Assembly (NCBI GenBank): GCA_947179155.2
Contig: OX359264.1
Location: forward strand, 8,658,501-8,722,500
Origin: Hedera helix
Lineage: Eukaryota > Streptophyta > Magnoliopsida > Apiales > Araliaceae
Direction of reading: 5' to 3'
Length of the DNA stretch: 64,000 nucleotides
Below the pieces are notes generated by a model. It saw nothing but the letters and a program-made list of their open reading frames with translations. It was not told where the DNA came from and did not search any database. A program made the translations under genes and the position numbers. Below are positions 25,095-38,260 of the stretch, piece after piece; position 1 is the stretch's first letter; each line of letters starts with the position of its first letter.

Positions 25095-27053
25095 TCTATC
25101 AAGTAATCAATCAGTTCTAAATAAAACATTATCATTATAAACAGAACAACAATTGTTCATTATTATAATGTCAAAAACCCTTCCTTGTCATCACATGGAA
25201 CTGAAATAATGTTTCTAAGAACTGGAACATAGTAACAACTTACTAACTTAATAGACTTGCATGTAGGCAGTGCTAAACTATAAGTTTCTATGGCTAATGC
25301 AACAACCTTTGCTTCATTCCCCACGCACAGGATTACTTCTCCTTACTTCAGCCTTCTACTTTTTCTTAGTCTCTACAACGACTTGCATATGTGAGAGCAC
25401 CAGACCAGTCGGTATCTAATACTTAAGTAGAAGTTGACTTATAGAAAGTTCTATTTCATTATGAACAAATCTATATCTGCAATAGAAGCTTTTTCAACCT
25501 TCTTCTGCTTAGGTACTACAACTCTCTTACAATTATTCTTCCAGTGTCTCAACTTATCGCAATGAAAGCAAACTCTTTTGCCATCGGGATCACTTTTATT
25601 TATATCCTTTATTTAGCTTTTCTTTTGCTTTCTACTATTTCTGACTCCACGTAAATACCATTGGCCATCTTCCTCCGCTTAGAAGATTTATCTACGAGTA
25701 AGACTTGATTTTTCTAAGAAGGAAAGTGATTCTCAACAGTCTTCAATATATATAAGCAAATCAGTTAAACTGACGCCTAGTTTACTAATGTTTGAAGTTC
25801 ACAACAAATTGTGAATAAGATTCAGTGAGTGACTGCAAGATCGAATCTTTACTCAACTCTCCATGCTTGACAAAACCTGTTGTCCTAATTGATCAATCCA
25901 ATTGATCATCTTTAGGACGTGTCTTTTACTGTAGCGTCATTGGTTATTTTAGATCGAAAAAGCTTATTAGATATCTTATATCTAGTTGACTTACTTTGCT
26001 CACCATGCAACTATTGAATGTGAAGCAGTATAATAGGTGCATCCATTTTCTCGTGTTGACGTTGTAACTCGATACTTATGGATGCAAGCATGATGCATTG
26101 AACCACCTTTGCATCATTTTACCATTTAAAATAGCAATCTCTTCCTCAGAGGCTTAGTCTACAACGTTTGCAGGAATAGGCAAATTAAGGACATTTACTA
26201 GCTTTTCAGCATTGCGAACTATTGTCAAATTTGTTTAATCAATCTGAATAATTCGGTTCGATTAATTATTAGCATCCGATATGCTATGCAGTGTTAGTGA
26301 ATTAAACATAGTAATATTCTTTAAGTGAATTAATAACAGCATTAATATGCATTCATTTTATTAATCACCAAATTAATTAGATTTTTTAATATAAAATGGT
26401 GTCTCCCACTATTTTTTTTTAACTATATTACCCTCTTTATATAGTTCGACAAATTTAGTCAAAGATCTGCTAGTGAGAAAAGGATCATATCGATATAAGT
26501 ATAGTCTTGTGTGTGCACAACAAACTATAGTTTATTCAATAGGTAGACAACTTCTTGTCAATTACATCAACATGTAACTCCTTTATATTTTGCCTCTTAG
26601 ATTATTATGATCATGTGTGTGCACATCCAAATCAAAATTATCTAATCTAAGTCCAACCTAACACTTCCATATAAGTGAAGAGAAAAATAATGTCCTTATG
26701 TGTGCACAACAAAACAGTAATGTTCAATTCCTTTATAAGCATCAAATATGATAAAACAACATCTCAAATAATCGATATAAGCCTTGTGTGTACACAACAA
26801 ATGTATATTGACTATTTGATGCTCTATCGTTTTATCATGCTAGAAGACAACGTTCGATATTTTTAATAAATATCATTGAACGTTACAACTTAATATTATG
26901 AGTAGTAGAATAAATAAATTAGAACCATTCTAATTTTATTTAATTGAATTAAGCTTCTTTAATTCATGAATCAAACCTTTTAATTCATTTTATAAATAAT
27001 ATTTATTCTACATCATGAGTTGTTTGTTAATATTAATTGTCTCATCTTGTTTA

Positions 27054-27106
<53 letters not shown>

Positions 27107-28193
27107 CATATATATATAATACGCGTCATATTATTTAACATGCGAAGCATGTTTAGATAATATATAATAAATATATTCACATATAGAATACTATATTCTA
27201 CTTAGATTGATTATGGACTTTTATTCTAATTTAGTTTATTAGAGCCACCATATAAACCAAATGGTCAAACTTAGGGTGCAAGAATAAATAGATAAATATA
27301 ACTATTAAATTTAACTCGGGCTCTATTACAAATGAATTTTCATGCGCTCCTTGCTCTTCGGCTCTAATTTTTCAAAATAATTCTAACTAATCATATTACA
27401 AAACTATTTACAATAAATAGAAATCTTGATCAACAGTCAAGGAGAAGTACATAGGAGGGAGATATAATTTTACATCAGAAAAATTAAAAAAGACGAGGTA
27501 CGCAGACCCTATTTATTAAAAACCCATTCATTTAATGCATCCACATAAAATAAATTTAATCATATTGGTCAATTGCCTATAATCAATCTCATTTATTATT
27601 ATATATATTAACATATATATTAATAAATAATATTTATCTTATGAATTAAATGATTCATTCCATATATATATGGGTATCATTTAATGGGCAATTTAAAGTT
27701 GCATGAAACCCAATTTCATGTTTAAAATAAACCTTTTATTTTAATTATAAAATCATGTAAAAATAAACTATTTATTTTTAATATATTTTATATTTTTTTA
27801 GATTTTTAAAATTATCCAAAATAAATTATTTTTTTAATTTAAAAATCTGCTAAAAAATACAAAAAAATTAAAAATTCAAAAGTTGCATTAATTACAAAAA
27901 TGCCACCGCGCCATGCGTGCCAGCACTAGCCCCGCGCAATGCGCACCAGCGCTAGCGTCGCGTAATGCGCGCATGGTATTGTTTCCGTGCAATGCGTGCA
28001 CCGACACTGTAGCAGTCCGAGAAAAATTTTAAATTTTTTTTTTCTTTTCAAAATACGATTTTTGCAATTGATTTTCAATACCTATGATTCTATACAACAA
28101 ATTATGCCCAATAAATTGTTCTAAACAAATACCCCATACATATATGAAATTAAAACAATTAATAATTCGCATAAATTTAGCTCTTCATGCCAC
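25095..28193 (-). pseudogene. Copia gag region and untranslated leader remnant
   Basis: The minus strand at 25571..25528 encodes a CCHC zinc knuckle, CFHCDKLRHWKNNC (C-X2-C-X4-H-X4-C), the nucleic-acid-binding mark of gag. Upstream (towards 28193) lie gag and leader sequences with many stops, a (GC)(CA)(TA) microsatellite at 27055-27118, and a GC-rich island at 27900-28020 in otherwise AT-rich DNA. No intact frame remains. Confidence 0.7.
27055..27118. repeat. Compound (GC)n(CA)n(TA)n microsatellite
   Basis: Three contiguous dinucleotide blocks change by single-base steps: GC, then CA, then TA. Confidence 0.9.
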
Positions 28194-30207
<2,014 letters not shown>

Positions 30208-30755
30208 TGATTGATATTATCAACAGCCGTATCAACGACCGATATCATTAACCGAAGCTATCGCTGATCCAAGGCAATGGTTAAGAGACGTAGCGCCACA
30301 CTACTAATAAACATTGTCTTGGGTTTTGCCCAGAATTGGCTTTGGAGCCTGCCTCCTTGTCCTTAACCAATTATGTTTGCGCCTTTGTAACCATCATATC
30401 AACAAGCTTCTTCTATGGGATCTCAATCTTAGCCTTAAGATAAATTGGATTATTCACATCCGTCTCAGAAGTGACTTGGTTTGACAAAGTACTTTGCTCA
30501 CCTTCTTGATTATGAGTAGTTGGTGCTAGAGACGCCTATTGGGTGGTCGTTGCTCCTTGAGATGGATCTAGTGGAGATCCTTTCTTTGGACCCGGGTGGG
30601 GCTAAGGAGTAGGGCTGGTGATTTCAAGTCCACCGAATTGTTTGGGTTGAGCACCGACAACCTTACTAGTTGTCTTACTAGTGGTCTTCTTTGGAGGCAT
30701 CTTGAGAGGTGATTTTTCACAAGTATGAGTGTTGTTCCCATAGATAGTGCCAATC
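30208..30755 (-). pseudogene. Leader, PBS and gag-like start of the outer element
   Basis: On minus, the PBS-like 30754..30734 is followed by a short frame starting MPPKKTTSKTTSK at 30700 and ending at 30602 (32 residues). A basic 'MPPKK' start is common for gypsy gag proteins. The rest of the coding region is absent, and the Copia insertion begins at 30207. Confidence 0.55.
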
Positions 30756-31163
30756 TGATGCGACAAAAAACTGTAGAGCAGAACTAACTGTGTAAGAGAT
30801 CTTCCAGTAGAGTTAGTCACATCTGAGAAAGTTAGCAAAACATCTAGAAGGCCCACATGAGTTATCCTTGGGCTGACCCTTCAATGCCTAAGTTAAAACT
30901 CGAATATAAAAAAGAAAAAAATAATAACTGTGTAGATGTTAAAATTACACGTACCCTCCAAAAAAGTTGATTTAACAATTGAGTCAACCTAGAATTTATC
31001 TCTAAATTGGTACTCAATTAAAAGTATATCACTTGATAGAGTTCATATAAGATTCTTAGTTGCACCCCCGCCAAGAGACCATTGTGTATCAATCTGGTAA
31101 GTAGAGCTTTCGAATGACGTACACATGAAAATGTCCTATAAGTGGATATTTCTATCCACATTA
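30756..31163 (-). repeat. Right (5') LTR of the outer element (408 bp)
   Basis: It is the direct copy of 10022..15561 net of insertion, followed at once by the GTTTA duplication (31164-31168). The left copy is about 90 bp longer through small indels. Confidence 0.8.
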
Positions 31164-31168
31164 GTTTA

Positions 31169-31700
31169 TAATGCCATAATTAGCAATAATGACAAGTTTT
31201 AAATCAAAACACACCATTCAAATCAAATTCTATAAACCACAATAAGGAATAGATACAATCCCCACCAAGAAGATAGAGGAGAGTTTTATAGCAAGACAAT
31301 ATTTGCTTTCTTTATTCAACATGAAAATTAAACCATAAATAATAAATACACTCTAATTTATAATATCACTTCATTTGTGATATTGAGATCTTGAAATCAT
31401 TAAATTTTGTATTCGATTTATTTTATTTGTGAAATTTGTATTGCTAGCTATAAATTATGAGATTTGTAGACACAGTACCGAAATTAATTATGCGCCAGGA
31501 GGCCCAGGACGTTAAATAAAAAAAAACCTCATTATAAAATAATAATTTATTACTTTTTTATCTTAAAATAAGTCAAATTGAATTGCACTGCAAATTTGAA
31601 TACTGGGGCTGGTGGATTGAAACCTTTTATTTATAAGTCAAAAAAATTTCTTGAAACAAAAAATAAAAATAAAATGATTTCATTAGATGGGCCTACCAGA
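31169..31700 (+). promoter_or_regulatory. Upstream region of the second host gene
   Basis: AT-rich, non-coding DNA lies between the nested complex and the presumed transcript start (somewhere about 31700-31800). No clear TATA box could be chosen. The nested retroelements end only about 0.6 kb from the first exon. Confidence 0.4.
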
Positions 31701-31897
31701 CATCAGTCCATAACTCTCACTCCTCTCAACCATATACAGAAAGAATAAAAGAAGCTTAAAAAAATAAATCTTTTTCTTCCTTTTGAAGACTTAAAACCAG
31801 AAATAAATGCATAAAGAAGCTACAACAGCTGAAGGAGACAGAGAATTAGAGGGGAACATACCTGAGGATTAGGTCACGTTTCATCTATTGATTGATG

Positions 31898-32795
31898 GTA
31901 AGAGTTTTTTATGTTTGATAAATATATAGATTTTTCTGGTTGACTATTTTTTGAATACCTTTTTATTTGTTGTACGTTAGATTGCGTTTCTGGGTTTTAG
32001 TTCTGGGTTTTTTGGGTTTTAATCTTTATATCACCATTTGGGGTTTTGTTAATATGTTTTGACATTGAGCTATTATAGAGTTGTGATACATGTTCATGGT
32101 TGTTTTGCATGTTGATTCTGTATAGAAGGTTGAGGATTGGATAATTGTTACTAGATGATTTTGCATATTGGAATGGTTTAATTTAGTATTTTTTTTGTTT
32201 TTTTTGTTTTATAATAGTTTTCTTTTTTCCTAAAGTGGAGTACAATTTGCTGTTTTCATTTGGGATTTCTTTTCCCTAAAGTGGAGTACAATTTGCTGTT
32301 TTCATTTGGGATTTTCTTCCCTATTGCTATGACTTATTTGGTTCTGATTGCTTAAACAGGTTGATTTTCTGTATTACCTTAATACAAATATTGATAAACG
32401 ATAAGGTTAAAAGTATGAATTTTGTAGGGCTTTTGCAACTTGATGTAATAGCATTCTAAATTTTCCATTCCATTCTAATTTTTCTGTCATCTTTGTTTCT
32501 AGTCTGCTTTTCTATTAATTGTAAATTATGTGTGTGTGAGATTGTTGTATTAAGTATTAAACTAAAGCCATTATTTGCACTTTCAGATTAATCTTTGGTG
32601 TACTTTTAGAGAAGAGGAAATTTTGAAAGGGCTGGATTTGTCTTTTTTTCTGATGCCAATTCAATTAACATAGTCTGCAAAACTCTTGTCTACAATATTT
32701 GTCTTTCTTTGAACTATGTAGAGGCATTGATTACAAGAGGGTTAGTTATTTACTCTTAGGTTTTTTCTGGGGGTTGACTTCATAATTTGTTGCAG
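31898..32795 (+). other. 5'UTR intron of the second host gene
   Basis: The donor GATG|GTAAGAG at 31897/31898 and the acceptor TTTGTTGCAG ending at 32795 have good plant consensus, and the interval is T-rich. Removing it leaves a short leader upstream of the ATG at 32861. Inferred from sequence only. Confidence 0.65.
32230..32322. repeat. 46-bp tandem duplication inside the 5'UTR intron
   Basis: 'ctaaagtggagtacaatttg' occurs at 32230 and again 46 bp later. The two units are almost identical, so the duplication is recent. Confidence 0.85.
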
Positions 32796-32860
32796 TTCAA
32801 GTTTTAGTATTAAGTCACAAGATTTTGAAGCTCTTTAATTGGTGATCCCCCCCTGCTCAA

Positions 32861-34150
32861 ATGAGTCACGACCACAATTTCCAGCAGATATGGGAGTTTA
32901 GGAGGAGAGATGATGATATTGATTCCTCGAGTGATGATTCGGAAACAAGTGCTAGTGTCGAGCCAGTTCTAAAAAAGCACAAGCTGGTTTCTGCTTTGAT
33001 CTTGGCGGGAAATGATGAAATTAGTGATACTCCAGAATGTCAACAGCATGATCAACTTGAACCAGGTGAGGGAGTCCATTACACATTAAGCAAAGGTAGC
33101 ACCAAGAATGTTGGATTGACAAGAAAACGCAGTGACATAAAAAGTAAGACAAAGAGAGGTTCTATGAAAGGAGGCAGTAATAAGAAGAGAAAGTGCAGTA
33201 CCCTAGATCCCGTTGCACTGGATGATCTTAAGATTTTCACGGAGTCCATATTACAAGATCTTAAAGTTGAACGGGAAAACATGTTTGCACGAATGAGAGA
33301 GGAAATGAGAGAATTGGTGGATGTTAAGTCAATTACGAAGCCAACAAGGAAAAAGAAGGGCAAATGTGTGCCGAAGACTGGCCATGCACGGCGGCAGAAA
33401 AGAACTAAATCAGACATGAGAACTCAAAATTGCAACGGTGGTCCTTTAGAAAAGTCTATAATAAGCAGTAGGAAGACTCAAAAGTGTTCTAAAGTTCTTG
33501 AAGAGCGAGTTAAATATGACCAAGCCATACAAACCATTAGATCAAATGAAAAGGACAAAGGAGAAAGTTTGAGACTATCGACTAATAAATCAATGTATTC
33601 ATCTACTCCATCTGATCAGATAGTTTCTTCTTCGTATTTGACTTTGCCCTCTGTCCTATCAGAGAAACAAGCTGAACAGCAAAGGATTGAATCATCTTCA
33701 AGGAACTGCATTAAACCGGGAGTAGCTGGGAATGATACAGGCTCAACTTTTGAGAGAGAGAATTTAGTGATTGACGCGATTAATCATCATGGTTACTTTT
33801 CTGGCATCCAAGCTGAAGAATCATTTGGAAGTCTCGCTCAAATGGGATCCAAAAATATGAGCTGTTATGACCAAACTTCTGGCATTAGTACTGGGTTCCC
33901 AATTCTGCTTCAACAGAGGTTGGATAATACTTCTAATAGTTCACGCCAGGTTGTGCTGGAGAGTCCATCCCGAGGCAATAACATTTTGGGTCTGTGGATG
34001 AATGGAGGAGCCATAAGATTCTCTGGGAATGGTCGTGCTTTCTCTGAAAACTTTGCTGCTAACAATTTCCATAGCCGCATGAATAATAAAACTGATGGAC
34101 AGTTTGCTGGCTATGGAACCCAAGATGTTAAAGATGGTCATTTTTACTGA
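32861..34150 (+). CDS. Uncharacterised basic, probably nuclear plant protein (429 aa)
   Basis: A single uninterrupted frame from ATG (32861) to TGA (34150), preceded by a 5'UTR with a good intron. I do not recognise the family. Seen: an acidic Ser/Asp stretch (residues 17-33); a Lys/Arg cluster at 88-111 (TRKRSDIKSKTKRG.., NKKRK); a probable amphipathic helix or coiled coil at about 116-156 (DDLKIFTESILQDLKVERENMFARMREEMRELV); a second basic cluster at 158-183 (TRKKKGK.., ARRQKRTK); then a Ser/Asn-rich, low-structure C-terminal half. The two basic clusters look like nuclear localisation signals. No enzymatic motif, membrane segment or signal peptide is visible. Codon structure, the well-placed start and the UTR intron support a real gene; function is unknown. 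It could be a chromatin- or transcription-associated protein, but that is a guess. Confidence 0.8.
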   Translation: MSHDHNFQQIWEFRRRDDDIDSSSDDSETSASVEPVLKKHKLVSALILAGNDEISDTPECQQHDQLEPGEGVHYTLSKGSTKNVGLTRKRSDIKSKTKRGSMKGGSNKKRKCSTLDPVALDDLKIFTESILQDLKVERENMFARMREEMRELVDVKSITKPTRKKKGKCVPKTGHARRQKRTKSDMRTQNCNGGPLEKSIISSRKTQKCSKVLEERVKYDQAIQTIRSNEKDKGESLRLSTNKSMYSSTPSDQIVSSSYLTLPSVLSEKQAEQQRIESSSRNCIKPGVAGNDTGSTFERENLVIDAINHHGYFSGIQAEESFGSLAQMGSKNMSCYDQTSGISTGFPILLQQRLDNTSNSSRQVVLESPSRGNNILGLWMNGGAIRFSGNGRAFSENFAANNFHSRMNNKTDGQFAGYGTQDVKDGHFY

Positions 34151-35020
34151 GCAAGAAGAGCCAATGATTCTTTTTCTTTTTATTCTTTCAAAAGGCAATA
34201 ACTTTGGAAGCTCTATATCTTTGTTTCAGTTTAAAACATTTACATTTATTTTTCCATTTAATTTATTATGTTCATTACTTATCAGATGAAACAAACAAAA
34301 ATTTTGGCTCTTCCGAAAATCTGGCTTTAGATCAATGCAAATTGGGTTTAAACTTTATATTTGCAGCGTGTGTTTTTGAGTTCCCATGTTGGAAAGTGGC
34401 GTGAAAGATGGGAATGTTAATCACCTACCTTTACATCTTCTATCCAATGGTGGTTATGTGGAAATTACATATTACTGCTCCTTCATGTCTACGATCTGGT
34501 ATGTGCATTCTATGTGGCCTCATCATAAATACTTGAAAAGAACAATATGTTATTCATGATAACCTATTTGAACTATTTCATTCAAGAATAACTCTTTCTC
34601 AATTCATTTTTCCTAAAAAATTCATTAATAGTTTAAGCTGTGTTATACGTATTTTTAGGACTTGTAAATTTGAATATTTGTTGGTCAAAATTAAATGTTG
34701 GCGTCTATTTTCTGTTTTTATTTTTGAGTTCTTGATGAGCGACACAATTATTTTCTCATTTTCTTATAAATTTTACATGATTGTTACCAACTTAAGATAT
34801 CTGTTGTGTTGGACAAACTTTACTTAGCTATTGCCATGGGACATGTAGTTTGTCGAGACCCTGCATGCTGCAGTGCTGCTTTATGTGTTTCTTAGGATTA
34901 AGATTGAAAGAATCGTTGAGCTATCTTGTTTGCTTTCTTTGGATTTAGTTTATCTGCTATCTATCAAGTATCAACTAAGTGAAGCAAAGCATCAACAGTT
35001 GTTTTCTTGGGAAAATTATT
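34151..35020 (+). other. 3' flank of the second host gene
   Basis: No gene is visible. The first few hundred bases are probably 3'UTR. A splice-acceptor-like 'ttctgttttttcagg' at about 35568-35580 could belong to an alternative 3'UTR exon, but no matching donor was fixed. Confidence 0.4.
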
Positions 35021-35250
35021 GATACTACAAGAAACTGGCCGATTGTCGTTGGTTTTCTCTGTAGACAATGTCAATGTGGTCAATCCGTTGAGAATGACTT
35101 ATTAGTGACGAGCATTTCCTGGGACAAATCCGTAAAACCATATTCTCGACAGAAAATGTGGATGGGCAGATCCGTTGACAATAAGCCATTCTTGGGATTG
35201 ACCACATTGTCACTTTTCTTGACGTTATTCGGTCTTTATAAATCATCCTA
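35021..35250. mobile_element. CACTA-like non-autonomous fragment
   Basis: The left edge 'tactacaagaaactggccga' resembles the CACTACAAGAAAA end of CACTA elements. Inside, 'tcaatgtggtcaatccg' (about 35070) and 'gggattgaccacattgtca' (about 35195) are inverted copies. No target duplication was seen and the right end is unclear. The 90- and 80-codon frames over it are artefacts of the inverted repeat. Confidence 0.5.
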
Positions 35251-36211
35251 AATTTGCATATTATCATTAGTATGACACTATCAAATCCTCAAAACATTGC
35301 CCTTTCGAGTTCTTCATGTAATTATTCAGAATATCAGATTGTGTATATACATTGTTAGATTTGGGGAATATTCTCAAATCAAGACTATGACCCTTATATA
35401 GAAACTGTTTGGAAATGGTCATGCTTGTTTGAATTCTTCGTACTAAATAATTCTTCTGAAGTTGCAATTTCATATTTAATTTAAAAAAAAAAATCTGTGT
35501 GTATACTTTTGCATAAATAATTTGTTAGCGCTATGGTTTCTGTCGTCTTAAACTCTGTTATTTTCTTCTGTTTTTTCAGGGGATATTCAAACTCTTTATA
35601 GAAAGCTTTATATTGTCACCAAGTTGTCGTTGGTAGTTTCGTTTTTCTTTTTCTTTTATTTGTTTAAATTAGCTGCTGTGATACGGACTATGCCTTATTT
35701 GGCAGCCATGATCGAGGGAAATAGGGAGTTCCTTAAGGAGAGGAGTAGAACTAGCAATATAAGTTACTCCATAGCTTATTGGGTCAACCCGATTTAACGG
35801 TCGAATAACTGCTTTAATCTGGGCTGGATTAGGTTTGGACATATATTTTGCTAAAGAATACTAGGCCCGAATAAGTTGACTATAGGTAGAAGCAGGCCCA
35901 AATTAGTTGACTATTTTCAGCCCAAATTCATATCATTCCAAATTGAAATTGAGACCTACAGAGCCACGTGAAGAAGCTAAAAGTTGTTACGGTTCTGGAT
36001 AATGATTGGAATATATTTATTTTGTATTGTTGTTATAATTGTGAATAATAATTGGGATATAATCAACTTGCCGTTAGAGTATTGTAGAAAAAATATCACT
36101 GCAGTTAGAGCCTCTAACGATATAAGTCAAATCACAGTATTAAATATTATGATAAACGACCATAAATATAGTTGTTAAAATAGTATTTTTAGCAACCAAT
36201 TGTCTTATAAT

Positions 36212-36253
<42 letters not shown>

Positions 36254-36489
36254 TCCTTCTGCAGCCAAACAAACCCCACTTATTTAAGAATATACGTAGT
36301 ATTTTCTATCTGTTTGATCAAATGTCACAACTGAAGCTTCTGATGTGTGAGCTGTTTGTATTCACATACATTTTATAGTATTAAAATTTAAAAAGATATG
36401 ATGATCGCGCCATACTATTCCCAATACCATAACACACAAACATAGAACAGGTCAGAATATTCCCAATATATTCTTTTTTGCTCTTATCT
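35251..36489. other. Intergenic DNA with an (AT)n tract
   Basis: No gene or clear transposon is visible. A pure AT dinucleotide run lies at 36213-36250. Confidence 0.5.
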
Positions 36490-36499
36490 TATAGTTTTA

Positions 36500-37106
36500 A
36501 ACAATGTTTTCAAAATTGGATCGGTCATCGAATTAAAAAAGGTATCGGATAGATAGATTATTGGTTCAACTAGTAGTCGAATAGTTATTAAACCGATGAC
36601 GTCATAAATATATAAAAAAATATATTATTAATAATTAATAAAATTTTAAAACATTTAATTTTCTGTAAACTAAAATATAGTGAAATTATGTTATAATATT
36701 ACTAAAAATATCTAATTTAAAAAAAAATATATAGTTTGATTTGTAAAATATATAGATTTAGGAGTTTAATTTGTAAAATATATGGGCCAAGATCCATTCA
36801 GTTAAAGTTTACTATAGCCTAATAATAAAGAGTTTTAATAGTAGCCCACTTTAAATCCATCAAATGTATAAAAACCTCTATTGGAAAGGTCTAGATTTAT
36901 GGGGTATTTGTTTAAAACTGAATGAAACAGTTATGAATATTTAAGTAATCTGAATAAACTGAATGAAGCAGAATTCTGAATACTGAATGAAAAAAGTTAT
37001 TTGATAAATTGACATATCTGAATAACATATTTTTTTTTTACAATTTTATCTATTTGAAAAAATTTAAAGTTATTGTAAACTTATTTAATATTACTTGATA
37101 TAATAG

Positions 37107-37157
<51 letters not shown>

Positions 37158-37935
37158 CTACTTCATTCAACTGAGACTTATTCATTTAGCAAAAAAAATT
37201 AGACTTAATCTTTTAGCCTAAAGTACTGACCAATTCAGTCATTCAGATCATTTTTATTTAAAACAAACGCACTAAATAGTTGACCGATTCAGTTATTCAG
37301 CTTTATTCAGTCCTAAACAAACACAGCCTTAGAGGCCCAAAACTCGTGAGCCAGTATAACAGTTGTTGTTAATCAACGAAACCATTTTGTGTCGATGTAA
37401 AGTTGAATGAATTGATCGGTGAGGGAGTAGAGAGAAATAATAGTTATTGCTCGATCTTTTAATGGCAATCTCAAGGCAAGTTTTTGTTATTTCTAAGCTC
37501 CACTTATTTCGATCTTCATCGGTTAAAATTTATCCATTTGGATGCTAGTGAGATACTAATTTTTAAGTCATGTGTAATTGTTTAATTTGTTTCGTCTTTG
37601 TAGAGTTTGATTTTGGACATTGAGCATGCTAGTTGTTTGTGAAATGTTATGGATGACTTGTATTGTTTTATCATAAAGGATTGATGAAGTGTTAGCGAAG
37701 GAAGAAGAAGGAAGAGATGAAGCATTTGAAGGAAGAAGAAAGAGATGAAGTCCGAACCGGTCAAACCCGTGAACCAATGACCGATTCACTGGGTCGAGCG
37801 GTTCGACCATCGGTTTATCAAGTTTTATCGATTTTTGGTAAAAACTGGGTAGATGGGCTAACCGGACTGAAGCACGGACTAGTTTCGATTTTTACCGGTT
37901 GAACCGCCGATCTGATCCGATTTTAAAAACTTGTA
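36500..37935. mobile_element. Non-autonomous DNA transposon with 'gttttcaaaat(t/c)ggatc' ends
   Basis: The left end 'gttttcaaaattggatcggt' and the complement of the right end 'gtttttaaaatcggatcaga' pair as terminal inverted repeats. The subterminal regions are rich in 'accggt/ggttcaac' on the right and 'ggttcaac..aaacc' on the left. The arrangement resembles plant hAT-type non-autonomous elements. No target duplication could be fixed. It carries a second MITE (36901..37328). Small frames at 37568..37902 are within its arm. Confidence 0.55.
36901..37328. mobile_element. hAT-like MITE nested in the previous element
   Basis: The left end 'ggggtatttgtttaaaactgaatg' and the complement of the right end 'ggctgtgtttgtttaggactgaat' match. 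Subterminal 'actgaatga' and 'attcagt' motifs repeat in opposite orientations. It contains an (AT)n run at 37110-37153. The 8-bp target duplication is not obvious. Confidence 0.6.
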
Positions 37936-38260
37936 ATGATTATACTGATATGTAAAGAAGATTATATAGCGATGTTACGGTGATAAAAAATAAATATAAA
38001 ATAATATATTAAATTATAACTGATAAATATTTTATTATATATGAGTGAGTTCAATGGTTATAATTTATAATCAATCATTATCATTCATATTATTTTTATT
38101 TAATATTTAATCTTTTATCTCGAAAATATTAGTATATGCTATGTATTCCTCTTAATTAAAATCTAATCTAAAAATTGTATCGGAATTATACAATTCATGC
38201 CACATCAATTTATCATCAATGTAGTTAGACTTGGTAAAACAGGTCGGGCCTCGCCAAAGC
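37936..38260. other. AT-rich intergenic DNA
   Basis: No gene. The right edge 'aacaggtcgggcctcgccaaa' continues after the solo LTR at 42164 ('aaagtagcccag..'), showing that the two were once adjacent. Confidence 0.5.
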
